From Pseudonocardia alaniniphila (lineage in GTDB: Bacteria > Actinomycetota > Actinomycetes > Mycobacteriales > Pseudonocardiaceae), in assembly GCF_022524485.1 (NCBI RefSeq), contig NZ_JAKXMK010000038.1, positions 1-64,000 of the forward strand: 64,000 nucleotides of DNA, given 5' to 3'. Shown here piece by piece: positions 1-9,212 of the stretch; positions within the stretch are counted from its first letter, which is position 1; every line of letters starts with the position of its first letter. A model generated the notes under the pieces. That model was not told the DNA's origin. It did not search any database and saw only the letters and a program-made list of their open reading frames with translations. The translations under genes and the position numbers were made by a program.

Positions 1-185
1 TCAGAGCTGATCACGGCATGATCTGAACCGCAGAGCCTCACCCGGACCGAGCTACACCACTCGACGGGACGCGACCGCCTCAGTGCGATCGGGAACGCCG
101 GATTGAGCGTGGCAGTCGTGGAATGAGTGCGCGTTCCGTGCTGGGTGACGTGGAAGTCGAAGGACGGGTTGAGTGTGATGGTCAT
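1..185 (-). CDS. Unidentified protein, N-terminal part, runs off the left edge
   Basis: An open minus-strand frame begins at ATG 185 after an AGGAG motif about 10 bases upstream, and stays open to base 1, giving about 61 residues starting MTITLNPSFDF. An in-frame ATG at 254 with a GAGGG motif is an alternative start. It is divergent from the AraC-type regulator, an arrangement in which the regulator often controls its neighbour. No family is recognised from this fragment and the C-terminal part of the visible stretch is arginine-rich, so the frame may not be real all the way to the edge. Confidence 0.35.
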   Translation of the reverse strand, partial: MTITLNPSFDFHVTQHGTRTHSTTATLNPAFPIALRRSRPVEWCSSVRVRLCGSDHAVISS

Positions 186-506
186 CGTGTCTGTTCTCCT
201 GGTGTCGTACGGGCTGGAGTCATCGGTTGGAGCCACTTTCTTCCTTTCCTGCATGGGCGCTACGCCCTCTTCGTAACGGTGGGATGGTGGGGACTTCGGG
301 CGCGTTCGTGATGTCCTCGACGGTCATCCTGAACTGCTCGGGGTAGGCCTCACGCCGGGTGCGGCGAGCGGGCTCGGTGCACGGGGAATCGGTGGTTCCT
401 CGACAGGAGGATGACCGCATATCAACTTTTTCGGTCACCGACCGGCTCCGTAGCCATCAAGCTAGACGCGGATGCTGGACCGAAATCTGTATCCTGGAGA
501 CAGGAT

Positions 507-1400
507 ATGAGCAAAAACAGACACACCGAGGTCACCGCGGTCCCGTTCCGGGCCTCCATCGGAGCCCCGCACGGGGTCGAGGTGATGGACTTCGCCGGGC
601 TACTCGCCCGCGCCCACGGTCATGGCATCGACCCCTCCGGCCCGCTGCGCCCGGCATTTCACCATCTGGTCACTGTGCGCTCCGGCACGCTGCGCTACGC
701 CTTGGACTTCACCGAGCACACCCTGTCCGAGGGGGCCTGGTTGTGGGCGCGCCCAGGCCAGATCCTCCAGTACGGCCCTGAACTCACCGAGGCTCACGGC
801 ACCGTGGTGCTCTTCCAACCCGGTTTCCTCAGCACCCCGACCGCTGAGGCCACACGTACCGATCAACTGGCAGCCGGTCAGCCACTCATTCCTCAGACCG
901 ACTACGAGCGGCAAACCCTGCGACACATGCTGGATCTCCTGGAGCGCGAACACCAGCGGCATGACGACCTCCCGCCCGACGTGCACATCGAGGTGGTCCG
1001 CCACTTGCTCGCCGCGCTCGTGCTGCGCCTGGCTCACCTCAACGGCCCTCTGCCCGGCGACGTCCCGGGCAACGAGGCGTACCGACGCCTCCAGCAGGCG
1101 GTGGAACGGGACTTCGCGCGCACCCACCGGGTGGAGGACTACGCCAAACAGTTGGGCTACAGCGTGCGCACCCTCACCCGCGCAACCCGAGCCGCGACCG
1201 GATCCGGAGCCAAGCAGATGATCGACGACCGCGTGCTTCTGGAGGCCAAGCGACTGCTCGTACACACCGACCTGTCGAGCACCGCGGTCGCTGAACGGCT
1301 CGGCTTCCCGGGGTCCACCGTCTTCACCCGCTTCTTCCGCCAGCGCACCGGGGACACCCCCACCGCGTTCCGCTCCCGCGCGCGCGGCAACCTCCGCTGA
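507..1400 (+). CDS. AraC/XylS family transcriptional regulator
   Basis: A DNA-binding transcription regulator of 297 residues. The N-terminal two thirds form a cupin-like sensing domain (residues about 15-150). The C-terminal 100 residues carry two helix-turn-helix units: the first around LGYSVRTLTRATR, the second around STAVAERLGFPGSTVFTRFFRQ, followed by the usual GDTPTAFR. ATG 507 is chosen because GGAG lies 8-9 bases upstream; a start at 411 would add 32 residues unlike the family. It is divergent from the fragment at the left edge and 197 bases ahead of the MFS exporter. Control of one of these is plausible but inferred; the ligand is unknown. Confidence 0.9.
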   Translation: MSKNRHTEVTAVPFRASIGAPHGVEVMDFAGLLARAHGHGIDPSGPLRPAFHHLVTVRSGTLRYALDFTEHTLSEGAWLWARPGQILQYGPELTEAHGTVVLFQPGFLSTPTAEATRTDQLAAGQPLIPQTDYERQTLRHMLDLLEREHQRHDDLPPDVHIEVVRHLLAALVLRLAHLNGPLPGDVPGNEAYRRLQQAVERDFARTHRVEDYAKQLGYSVRTLTRATRAATGSGAKQMIDDRVLLEAKRLLVHTDLSSTAVAERLGFPGSTVFTRFFRQRTGDTPTAFRSRARGNLR

Positions 1401-1597
1401 CCGGCGGTCGGAAGGCCGCCGACGACTCTCCTCGGCGGGTCAGCCGGGTGGAAAACCCTACTCGAGCTGGGGTGTCGTAGCTCCGGACGGTGGGGCTCGC
1501 TCCATCGCTCCCGGAGATTCGATCGCGCATGGTTCAGCTATCCCCTGCTGCAGGTGGGGATGCCGATACGCATTCAGCTGAAACCAAGAGGAAGACC

Positions 1598-3241
1598 GTG
1601 ACCAGCCCATCCGACGTTCTCATCCGCGAATCGTCGCCTTCCGACGAGCCTGTGGCGGTGAGCTCACGCGGCTGCGCGGTGATCACAGTGCTGCTCGTCT
1701 CGACGTTCGTCGTCATCCTGAACGAGACGATCATGGGCGTGGCCCTGCCGGTGCTCCTGACGGACCTGCACGTGGACGCGAGCGTTGGCCAGTGGCTCAC
1801 CGCAGGCTTCCTGCTCACGATGTCGGTCGTCATCCCGATCACCGGTTTCCTCATCCGCCGGGTGCCGACGCGGTTGCTGTACGGCATCGCGATGACGCTG
1901 TTCAGCGCAGGCACCCTCATCGCCGCGTTGGCGCCGGACTTCCCTGTCCTGCTCATCGCGCGCGTGGTGCAGGCCAGCGGCACCGCGATCCTGTTCCCGC
2001 TGCTGACGACCATCGTCATGAAGCTCGTGCCGCCGGCACGTCGAGGCACCGTGATGGGCTACATCTCGATCGTCGTCTCGGTCGCAACGGCCGTCGGACC
2101 GACCGTCTCCGGCGTTGTGTTGAGCCTGTTGGACTGGCGGTTCATGTTCTGGCTCGTGCTCCCGATCGCGATCATCGCCCTGGTGCTGGGCCTGCGCCGG
2201 ATCTTCGACATCCGCGAGCCCGGCCGCACACCGATCGACGCGCCGTCGGTCGTGCTCTCCGCGCTCGGCTTCGGCGGTCTCGTGTACGGGCTGAGCATCA
2301 TCGGTGGAGAGTCGGGACGCACATCGCCTGTCATCGTGTGGATGTCGTTCGCCGTCGGCGTCGCCTGCCTGGTGATCTTCATCGCCCGGCAGCTGGTGCT
2401 CCAGCGCACCGACAGCGCGCTCCTCGATCTGCGCACGTTCCGATCGCGGACGTTCACCGTCGCCACGGCGTTGATGATGCTGATGATGGCGATCTTTCTC
2501 GGCACCGTCGTCCTGCTGCCGATCTACATGCAGAAGGTGCTGATGCTCCCGCCGCTGTCCACCGGCCTGCTCCTGCTCCCGGGAGGCCTGCTCATGGGCC
2601 TGCTCGGGCCGGTGGTGGGTCGCCTGTACAGCCGCTTCGGCGCGCGAGCCCTCGTCGTGCCGGGCGCCATCGCGACCAGTGGCGCCCTCTGGACCACCAC
2701 CCTGTTCAGCCCCGAGAGCCCGATCATGCTGGTGGTGGGCTTCCACCTGCTGCTCAGCGTCGGGTTGGCGTTCGTGACCACGCCGCTCTTCACCGCCGGT
2801 CTCGGCGCGGTGCCCCCACGCCTGTACTCCTACGGCAGCGCCATCTTCGGCACCACCCAGCAGCTCGCGGGCGCGGCGGGGGTGGCCCTCCTGGTCAGCG
2901 TTCTCGGCCTGCGGTCGGCAGACCTCGCCGCCGGGCGCGCACCTGTCGTCGAGCAGACGGCGGGCGGGGTGCATGCAGCGTTCGTCGTCGCCGCATGTCT
3001 GTCACTGATCATGGTTGCCTGCGCCTTCTTCGTGCCGAGGGCCACCGCGAGCGTCAGGGCAAGGCAGGAACGATCCGTTGCGGAACGCGAGCCCGTCCGC
3101 TCGGGCGATGCCGCACTGCGGCGGCCCCGGCGGACCGGGACAGCGCCGGCCTGCCCGCTCGCGGCTGCTGCAGTCCGTGCGGTGACCGATCTGCGGACGA
3201 TCCTCCGTCCCGGCCGGGACGTACAGCACGCGTGCCAGTGA
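1598..3241 (+). CDS. MFS multidrug exporter, DHA2 (14-helix) family
   Basis: An integral membrane drug:proton antiporter of 547 residues. About 14 hydrophobic segments span residues 35-490. Family marks include the N-terminal LNETIMGVALPVL helix, the loop-2 region RRVPTRLLYG, and WRFMFWLVLPIAI in the sixth helix, typical of EmrB/QacA-like DHA2 proteins. GTG 1598 is preferred since AGAGGAAG precedes it by a few bases; the upstream frame to 1490 is not membrane-like. The last 60 residues are arginine-rich and cytoplasmic, an unusually long tail. It lies downstream of the AraC regulator on the same strand, which may respond to its substrate (inference). It ends 31 bases before a convergent gene. 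Confidence 0.92.
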   Translation: MTSPSDVLIRESSPSDEPVAVSSRGCAVITVLLVSTFVVILNETIMGVALPVLLTDLHVDASVGQWLTAGFLLTMSVVIPITGFLIRRVPTRLLYGIAMTLFSAGTLIAALAPDFPVLLIARVVQASGTAILFPLLTTIVMKLVPPARRGTVMGYISIVVSVATAVGPTVSGVVLSLLDWRFMFWLVLPIAIIALVLGLRRIFDIREPGRTPIDAPSVVLSALGFGGLVYGLSIIGGESGRTSPVIVWMSFAVGVACLVIFIARQLVLQRTDSALLDLRTFRSRTFTVATALMMLMMAIFLGTVVLLPIYMQKVLMLPPLSTGLLLLPGGLLMGLLGPVVGRLYSRFGARALVVPGAIATSGALWTTTLFSPESPIMLVVGFHLLLSVGLAFVTTPLFTAGLGAVPPRLYSYGSAIFGTTQQLAGAAGVALLVSVLGLRSADLAAGRAPVVEQTAGGVHAAFVVAACLSLIMVACAFFVPRATASVRARQERSVAEREPVRSGDAALRRPRRTGTAPACPLAAAAVRAVTDLRTILRPGRDVQHACQ

Positions 3242-3272
3242 TGCGGCCCATCGGGACCGGAGGCACATGGCG

Positions 3273-5072
3273 TCACCGGTGGCGGCCCGGCAGAGCTTCC
3301 TGAAGTTTGGTCTTCACGCCCTGCCTGACCAGGTGGAAGGCCTCAGGGTCACCCTTCAGCACGGCTGCGAGCATCGATTCGGCCTGTTCGAACGTGGCGT
3401 GCGGCGGGATCGGCGGCACCTCGGGGTCGCAATGGACGTCAAGCACGGCGGGGCGGCCGGCGGACAGAACGCGGTCCCATGCCGGGCCGAGCTCGTCCGG
3501 GGACCTCACGGTGATCGCCTCCAGCCCAAGCCCCCGGGCGAAGTCGGCGTAAGAGACATCGGGCAACACCTGCGACTCCTCGAACTTCGGGGCCCCGCCC
3601 ATCGCCCGCAGCTCCCACGTCACCTGGTTGAGGTCGTTGTTATGCAGCACGCAGACCACCAGACGACGATCCGTCCACCGCTCGGCGTAGCGGGCGATGG
3701 TCAGCAGCTCGGCCATTCCGTTCATCTGCATCGCGCCATCTCCCGTGATGGCGATCGCCGGTCGATCGGGGTGGGCGAACTTGGCCCCGATCGCGTACGG
3801 AACCGCAGCCCCCATCGTGGCCAGGGTGCCCGACAGCGACGAGCGAACCTCACCACGGATACGCAGGTGACGCGCATACCAGTTGGCCGCCGACCCCGAA
3901 TCCGAGGTGACGATCGCGTTCGACGGCAGCCGCTCGGACAGCTCCCACACGATCCGCATCGGATTCACCGGCTCCGCGTCGACCATCGCTTCGCGCTTCA
4001 TGGTGTTCCACCACCCGGCGACGTTCTTCTCGATCTTCTCCCGCCACGCCCGGTCCGTCGGCCCGGACAGCATCGGCAGCAGCGCCTGCAACGTCGCCCG
4101 CGCGTCGCCGACGAGGTTGACCTCCGTCGGGTAGCGCATCCCGATCAACGTGCCGTCCAGATCGATCTGCACTGCCCGCGCCTGACCGAACTCGGGCAGG
4201 AACTGCGAGTACGGAAAGTTCGATCCAACGATCAGCAACGTGTCGCAGTCGCGCATCAGCTCATAACTCGGCCGGGTGCCCAGCAATCCGATCGACCCGG
4301 TGACGAACGGCAGCTCGTCGGAGAGCACGTCCTTGCCCAGGAGCGCCTTCGCGACGCCTGCGCCGAGGACATCGGCCACCTGTTCGACCTCCACCGCCGC
4401 ACCCCGCGCGCCCTGCCCGACCAGGACCGCCACCCGCTGCCCCGCATTGAGCACCTCCGCGGCGCGCACAATCTCCGGCTGAGACGGAAGCAGCATCGGC
4501 GGCTTCAGGCCCGGCCCGCTGGAAGGCACCTGCTTGAACGCGTGGGCAGGCGGGGAGTAGTCCTCCGTCTGCAGGTCGCTCGGGATGATGATCGCCGTCG
4601 GGGCGCGCCGGGTCAGCGCCGTACGAAACGCGCGGTCGATCGCATTCGGCAACTGCTCAGCAACGTTGACCTCGACCAGGTAGTCACTCGCAACGTCCTT
4701 GAACAAGGCCTGCAGATCCACCTCCTGCTGATAGGATCCACCCATCGCGCTGCGCTCGGTCTGCCCGACGATCGCCACCACCGGCACGTGATCCAGCTTC
4801 GCGTCATACAACCCGTTCAGCAGATGGATCGCACCCGGACCCGAGGTCGCCATACACACCCCGACCCGCCCGGAGAACTTCGCATAACCCACCGCCTCGA
4901 ACGCCGACATCTCCTCATGCCGCGACTGGACGAACCGAGGCCGGTCATCAGCCTTCCCGAAGGCCACGATGATCCCGTTGATCCCGTCCCCGGGGTAAGC
5001 GAAGACCTCCTCGACCCCCCACTCCCGCAGCCGCCGCAGAACATAGTCACCCACTGAATCCGTCACGTTCAC
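3273..5072 (-). CDS. Thiamine-diphosphate enzyme, pyruvate oxidase/acetolactate synthase-like (PoxB-like)
   Basis: A 599-residue ThDP-dependent decarboxylase with the three POX/AHAS domains: pyrimidine-binding (residues 1-165, FAYPGDGING, catalytic Glu in RHEEMSAFEAVGYA), central Rossmann-like domain (about 190-320, VGSNFPYSQFLPE) and cofactor-binding domain with the GDGAMQMNGM...NN metal-ThDP motif near residues 430-465. The sequence is closest in style to the PoxB/pyruvate:quinone oxidoreductase group, which oxidises pyruvate to acetate and CO2, but substrate cannot be fixed from sequence. Two GTG starts are possible (5072 and 5066); the second has the better-spaced AAGGGG. It stands alone, convergent with the MFS gene. 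Confidence 0.88.
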   Translation of the reverse strand: MNVTDSVGDYVLRRLREWGVEEVFAYPGDGINGIIVAFGKADDRPRFVQSRHEEMSAFEAVGYAKFSGRVGVCMATSGPGAIHLLNGLYDAKLDHVPVVAIVGQTERSAMGGSYQQEVDLQALFKDVASDYLVEVNVAEQLPNAIDRAFRTALTRRAPTAIIIPSDLQTEDYSPPAHAFKQVPSSGPGLKPPMLLPSQPEIVRAAEVLNAGQRVAVLVGQGARGAAVEVEQVADVLGAGVAKALLGKDVLSDELPFVTGSIGLLGTRPSYELMRDCDTLLIVGSNFPYSQFLPEFGQARAVQIDLDGTLIGMRYPTEVNLVGDARATLQALLPMLSGPTDRAWREKIEKNVAGWWNTMKREAMVDAEPVNPMRIVWELSERLPSNAIVTSDSGSAANWYARHLRIRGEVRSSLSGTLATMGAAVPYAIGAKFAHPDRPAIAITGDGAMQMNGMAELLTIARYAERWTDRRLVVCVLHNNDLNQVTWELRAMGGAPKFEESQVLPDVSYADFARGLGLEAITVRSPDELGPAWDRVLSAGRPAVLDVHCDPEVPPIPPHATFEQAESMLAAVLKGDPEAFHLVRQGVKTKLQEALPGRHR

Positions 5073-5184
5073 CCCTTGCGTCGTCGACCCGTGAGAGCTC
5101 CTCCCGATCGACTACCCGATGTGCCGCTGCTGATATCCCGAAGCGGGCTCGGGATCTCACCGGCCCTGGGGTGTGGTGCGTGAT

Positions 5185-5607
5185 TCAGGCCGACGGGCGG
5201 CGTGGGGCGCCACGGACGGTGCACCAGAACGCACTCAGCTCCCGAGGATCCGAGGCCTGCCGCATCCGCGTGGATGTCTGCTCGCCGAACCGTCCACGCA
5301 GCGCGCGGGCAGCCGCGCGCTCCGCTCCGCGAATGAGCTCGCTGGTTCGGACGGGGGCTCGCGAGCACAACACGGCGATGAAACCGAAGCGCCGCTGCCC
5401 GCTCCGGACCTTCTTTCGCCACGCCGGCAACCAGAGGATCTCGGCGCTCATCGGCGGTTCGCTGTCGGCGCATACCGCGCGGACCAGCGCGGCCTCGATG
5501 ACATGCGGATCGGTCTCAGCCGGAGCCTTCACTCGAACGACAGCCATTACCGGATTGGCCGTCCCCGCATACAGGGTCTTGGTGCGCTGCAACTGTTTCT
5601 TGCCCAT
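5185..5607 (-). CDS. Conserved-looking hypothetical protein, 140 aa
   Basis: No family is recognised. The frame starts at ATG 5607 behind GGGGGA and encodes 140 residues beginning MGKKQLQRTKTLY. The central part (AVVRVKAPAETDPHVIEAALVRAV) is amphipathic and protein-like, followed by a basic segment with RKKVRSGQRRFGF. G/C bias at third positions supports coding on this strand. No signal peptide, membrane segment or cysteine motif is seen. It sits between the ThDP enzyme and the YbdK-like ligase, all on the minus strand, with gaps of over 100 bases, so an operon is not assured. Confidence 0.55.
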   Translation of the reverse strand: MGKKQLQRTKTLYAGTANPVMAVVRVKAPAETDPHVIEAALVRAVCADSEPPMSAEILWLPAWRKKVRSGQRRFGFIAVLCSRAPVRTSELIRGAERAAARALRGRFGEQTSTRMRQASDPRELSAFWCTVRGAPRRPSA

Positions 5608-5714
5608 CAGTCCCCCGGAGATCGAGTGAGCGCCGATAGTGACCGCTGGCTGCTCAGCGGCTCCTACCATGTCATACGACGATGAGATGCCGGGCCTACA
5701 GCCCGTTGAATCCG

Positions 5715-6797
5715 TCAGGCGACGGTTCGGCGTACGACGTCGGCCACCACATCTTCGAGTCGACCCGCCCGCGCGTACGCCGCTCGTTGTATCCGCGAGC
5801 CGGTACCCCGCCGCACCAGCTCGGCGCGCAGGTCACCCACCACCGCCTGCTCGCCTGCGTCCTCGAGCGCGGGGCGTACGTGAGCAAGTAAGGCGTCCAG
5901 CACGGCAACGGCAGGCGCAGGCCGAAATCTCCGCGGATCGATCAACTCCGTCTCCAACCCTGACCGCCCGGCCCGCCACATCGCGAGCCGGAGCAGTTCG
6001 GTGCGGATCTGCCAGACAGGTCGGCCGACCCGCCACTCCCGAACCGCCGTCTCCACCAATGCCCTGCACACAGCCGCCACCAACACCGCGTCGTCGGCAT
6101 GCAAGCAAACGTCGGACACGCGAACCTCCACGGTCGGATACCGATCCGACAATCGCGCGTCGAAATAGATCATTCCCGGGTCCAACAAAACGTCGGAATC
6201 GATCATCGCGCGTACCGTCTCCTGGTAAGCCCGAGCCGAGCCGAATGGTTCGGTGGGTCCCGCCGAGGGCTGACGCGCCCACACCTGCGAGCGGAAGCTC
6301 GCATATTTCGAGTCGCGGCCCTGCCAGAACGGCGAGTTGGCCGACATCGCGAGGAGCGGAGCGAGCCAGGGTCGAATCCTGTCCAGCACGGCTACACCCT
6401 CTTCGTCGGAGTCCACCGCGACGTGCACGTGGCAGCCGCAGGTCAGCTGCTCATGGATGGTCAGGCCGAACCGCTCGGCCATCCGCTCGTAGCGACGCGA
6501 CGGCGTGAGCGACGCGTCCACGGGCAGCGGTGATGTCCCCAGTGCTGCGATCTCGACACCCATGGCGTGGGCCGATGCCGCCATCCGGCAGCGCGCCGCC
6601 CTGATCTGCGCCGCCAGTTCGTCCAGCGACTTGCACGGATCCGTCTCGACCTCGACCTGCTCGAGTTTCAGCTCCGCCGCAACCCGGCCGCCCGACCGCT
6701 CCCCGGCAACTCCCAGCACCGCCGACGCCGACGCGCGGGGCCGTCCGTCCCTGCCATCGACGAGCAGGAACTCCTCCTCGACACCGAAAGTGCGCAA
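5715..6797 (-). CDS. Carboxylate-amine ligase, YbdK/GCS2 family
   Basis: A 360-residue member of the glutamate-cysteine ligase type 2 (YbdK) family, enzymes that join a carboxylate and an amine using ATP. Visible marks are the N-terminal FGVEEEFLLVD, the HVHVAVDSDEEG segment near residue 130, and ANSPFWQGRDSKYASFRSQVW, all typical of the group; EVRVSDVCLHADDA follows. The start appears to be TTG 6797 immediately before the conserved N-terminus, with AGGG upstream. Length matches the family (about 360-380). E. coli YbdK has weak glutamate-cysteine ligase activity; the real substrate in actinomycetes, which use mycothiol, is uncertain. No clear operon partner. Confidence 0.88.
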   Translation of the reverse strand: MRTFGVEEEFLLVDGRDGRPRASASAVLGVAGERSGGRVAAELKLEQVEVETDPCKSLDELAAQIRAARCRMAASAHAMGVEIAALGTSPLPVDASLTPSRRYERMAERFGLTIHEQLTCGCHVHVAVDSDEEGVAVLDRIRPWLAPLLAMSANSPFWQGRDSKYASFRSQVWARQPSAGPTEPFGSARAYQETVRAMIDSDVLLDPGMIYFDARLSDRYPTVEVRVSDVCLHADDAVLVAAVCRALVETAVREWRVGRPVWQIRTELLRLAMWRAGRSGLETELIDPRRFRPAPAVAVLDALLAHVRPALEDAGEQAVVGDLRAELVRRGTGSRIQRAAYARAGRLEDVVADVVRRTVA

Positions 6798-6897
6798 TGC
6801 CCTGTCCCGACTACCCGGCCGGCCGGTGATGCGAGAACAAACGGTAACCGACCCTGGTCCCGGCGTGGAGGTCCTGTGCGTGACACCGGCGAGATAC

Positions 6898-7611
6898 TCA
6901 GCCGGTATCGCCCGTGTCGCTGTGGGGTGCCCCTACCGGCTTGGACTCCGGTGAGCCGCGCTGGCGCAGATATACGGCCAGCACGGCCATCGAACCCACA
7001 GCCAGCATCTCCGACTGCCAGTTCTGCGTGGTCCGGTTCCAGAAATCCGGCTCGCCAAGATAGCCGAGCCAGCTCACCGGGTCCTGGCGGCCACGCAGCT
7101 CCTCGGCGTTGTACGCCGCCCAGCCGGCCACGGACTGGGCACCCCACGACAGCAGGAAGATCCCGCCCATCACAAAGCCGAGGGAGCGGGAGAACACCGG
7201 AACGCGCCAGTCGCCCGCACGTGCCCAGCGAGGTGAGTCGGCCGTGGTGTGACGGCCGATGCGCTGCTCCTCGTCCGACTCCAGGCCGACCTGGTCCACC
7301 GGCTTCGACTCGGACGAGCCCCGCTGCACCAACCACACAGTGGCGAAGATGTAGAGGAAGAACTGCAGGTACTCCGACTGCCAGTTCTCCACGACATCTA
7401 CGGCGAACGACGAGGAGGTGAGGTACTGCGCTAGCGAGACGGGTTCGCTCCCGTCACTGACCTGCTGGTCGTTGAAGTTGGCATGTCCCGAGAACGCCTG
7501 CCCGGCCAGCATGACGAGGAACAGCACACCGAAGACGATGCCGAGCCCGTTGTCGTGCAGCACCCGCCACACACCACCGCGCTTCTCGGATGTCCCGGCC
7601 GAGGTGCTCAT
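6898..7611 (-). CDS. Duplicated four-helix membrane protein (DUF6766-like)
   Basis: A 237-residue membrane protein made of two similar halves. Residues 22-105 and 143-226 align: a hydrophobic helix (GIVFGVLFLVMLAGQAFSG / GFVMGGIFLLSWGAQSVAG), a soluble stretch, NWQSE, a second helix, then QRGS-ESKPV in both. This matches the style of the DUF6766 family, whose function is unknown. ATG 7611 overlaps the stop of the tiny upstream gene by four bases (ATGA), so translation is probably coupled. It is the last gene of a three-gene unit with a 30-residue membrane peptide and a lipoprotein. Confidence 0.75.
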   Translation of the reverse strand: MSTSAGTSEKRGGVWRVLHDNGLGIVFGVLFLVMLAGQAFSGHANFNDQQVSDGSEPVSLAQYLTSSSFAVDVVENWQSEYLQFFLYIFATVWLVQRGSSESKPVDQVGLESDEEQRIGRHTTADSPRWARAGDWRVPVFSRSLGFVMGGIFLLSWGAQSVAGWAAYNAEELRGRQDPVSWLGYLGEPDFWNRTTQNWQSEMLAVGSMAVLAVYLRQRGSPESKPVGAPHSDTGDTG

Positions 7612-7700
7612 CGTCCCAGCAGTCCGATCGCGATGAAGTACGCGAGGCCGACTCCGATCACGGCCAGGTAGATCACGAACAACGCGCGTGTCGATGTCAT
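7608..7700 (-). CDS. 30-residue single-helix membrane peptide
   Basis: A very short gene of 30 codons plus stop. The peptide begins MTSTRALFVIYLAVIGVG and is a single hydrophobic helix ending GLLGR. Support comes from a GGAGG motif 5-6 bases before its ATG, and from four-base overlaps at both ends: its ATG shares bases with the lipoprotein stop, and its TGA overlaps the ATG of the duplicated membrane protein. That tight double coupling makes chance unlikely. It could be a subunit or assembly partner of the downstream membrane protein (inference). Confidence 0.65.
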   Translation of the reverse strand: MTSTRALFVIYLAVIGVGLAYFIAIGLLGR

Positions 7701-8092
7701 GGGCCCTCCACGCGGCAGGCATATGGCGCGTCGCCGCGGGAACGGCAGCCCGCGGCAGTGACCTTCCACCCGCTGCCGGTCTTCGTCAGGAACACGGTGT
7801 CACCGACGAGGTGCACCTGCGCCTGGTCGCCCCATACCGTCGAGGACTGCACCGGCCCGTGCAGAAGCTCCAGCTGAGCCGTCGCCTGGGCGCACGGACG
7901 GCCCGACTGCGCCTCCACCGTCGCGACGGTGGCTGGTGCGAGCATCTGGCATCGGGCCGATGGGTCGGCTGCCGCGAACGCCGAGGCCACCTGCTCCACC
8001 TGCTGCTGCTCCAGATCGGCGCACCCGCACAGCACCAGGGCCGCAGCGACCACCACCGCAGCCCGCACCTGCACCGCTGACCGACGATGCAT
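7697..8092 (-). CDS. Small secreted lipoprotein
   Basis: A 131-residue predicted lipoprotein. It begins MHRRSAVQVRAAVVVAAALV with a basic n-region and hydrophobic core, then a lipobox-like LCGC around residue 25. The mature part is about 105 residues with further cysteines (SARCQ, RPCAQ, AAGCRS, YACRV) that could form disulfides, and a beta-rich end (VHLVGDTVFLTKTGSGWKVTAAG) resembling small lumazine/NTF2-like actinomycete lipoproteins. ATG 8092 has GGAAGG upstream. It heads the coupled trio ending with the DUF6766-like protein. Function unknown. Confidence 0.7.
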   Translation of the reverse strand: MHRRSAVQVRAAVVVAAALVLCGCADLEQQQVEQVASAFAAADPSARCQMLAPATVATVEAQSGRPCAQATAQLELLHGPVQSSTVWGDQAQVHLVGDTVFLTKTGSGWKVTAAGCRSRGDAPYACRVEGP

Positions 8093-8537
8093 GGAAGCGC
8101 CTTCCCCTCTCCCCTTGGTCAGCAAACCGTCCAGAACCGATGGACCACACCGCGGTGCCGTGGCCGACAACCAACTCGTGGTGCCGTCGGCTTCCGGAGA
8201 CTCTGTGGGTCTCACGCTCCGCGGGGGACTACCACCGGACGCCGCCGATCACACGCGCTTGATCGAATGATCGCGATCGGAGGCTCGTAATGATCCTCTA
8301 CGAAACCCGAGCGGCGGCTGATCGACTGGACCGTCCCTGGCCCCTGGCCGGACAAAAGGCGAGGTTCGGGCCGCTTCCGTGCACCGTCCACAGTGCACCT
8401 CCACGTGCCGGCGGACCCCACCCGTATCGGCGAAAAAACACCTGCCCCCCAAGACGGCGTTTCGTCCGGGGCACCGAACGGGAAGCTCTGGGACCAGATC
8501 ACTCACCCGAGTCATTCGTTCCTCGAGGAGGCCCACG
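8093..8537. promoter_or_regulatory. 445-base divergent intergenic region
   Basis: It separates the lipoprotein operon (leftward) from the GFVD-domain pair (rightward), so promoters for both must lie here. No convincing gene is seen. A GTTT near 8459 with GGGAAG about 17 bases later loosely resembles an alternative-sigma (SigB-like) promoter, but this is weak. Confidence 0.3.
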
Positions 8538-9212
8538 GTGGACGCCACCGTCCTTGCCCTAATCATCCTCGCGGTGGTGTTACTCGTCGCCGTCGTCGCG
8601 ATGGGTGCCATGCTCGCGAAGCGCAGGCGGTCCGAACAACTGCAGAAACAGTTCGGACCGGAATACGAGCGACAGGTCATGGAGACCGGCGACCGCAAGG
8701 CCGCCGAGACGGACCTGCAGGCTCGCCGGCAGCGCCGCGAAAAGCTCGATATCCGCGATCTGGACAACGAGGAGCGATCCCGGTTCCAGCACGAGTGGGA
8801 CACGGTGCAACGTGGCTTCGTCGACAGCCCGGAACGCGCGCTGGATGGAGCCGACGCGCTCGTCGTGAGTGTGATGAAGGCGCGCGGATATCCGGTCGGG
8901 GACTTCGACCGGCGCACCGAGGACCTCTCGGTGGATCACGCCGACGTCGTGCGTCACTACCGCGATGCTCGCGCCGTCCGCGACGCCTCAGCACGAGGCG
9001 GGGCCCGCGACAACGGCGGTGGGGTCGACACCGAGCAGCAGCGCCACGCACTCACGTCCTACCGCTCGCTCGTGGAGGCGCTGCTGGGCACGCGTTCGGC
9101 GGAACACGCCGGCCACAGCACCGACAGGAACGCCGACCGCACCGACGCCGGCACCCCCGTGCACGCCACCAAGACCGATGCCCACCGACAGACCCAGGAG
9201 CCCACACGATGA
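8538..9212 (+). CDS. Membrane-anchored GFVD-domain protein A
   Basis: A 224-residue protein with one N-terminal membrane helix (residues 4-25), a charged KRRRSEQLQKQFGPEYER linker, and a helical cytoplasmic domain. Residues about 80-130 hold the motif WDTVQRGFVDSPERALDGAD, which recurs in the next gene. The tail (after residue 175) is hydrophilic and rich in Thr, Asp, His and Arg. GTG 8538 is chosen because GAGGAGG stands 8 bases upstream; the longer frame from 8379 lacks protein character. Its stop overlaps the next gene by ATGA, so the two are cotranslated. No biochemical function is known to me. Confidence 0.72.
   Translation: MDATVLALIILAVVLLVAVVAMGAMLAKRRRSEQLQKQFGPEYERQVMETGDRKAAETDLQARRQRREKLDIRDLDNEERSRFQHEWDTVQRGFVDSPERALDGADALVVSVMKARGYPVGDFDRRTEDLSVDHADVVRHYRDARAVRDASARGGARDNGGGVDTEQQRHALTSYRSLVEALLGTRSAEHAGHSTDRNADRTDAGTPVHATKTDAHRQTQEPTR

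Noticed and set aside
3267-5057. A 596-residue frame opposite the pyruvate oxidase-like gene
   Set aside because: It has no known motifs, whereas the minus strand carries the full ThDP signature.
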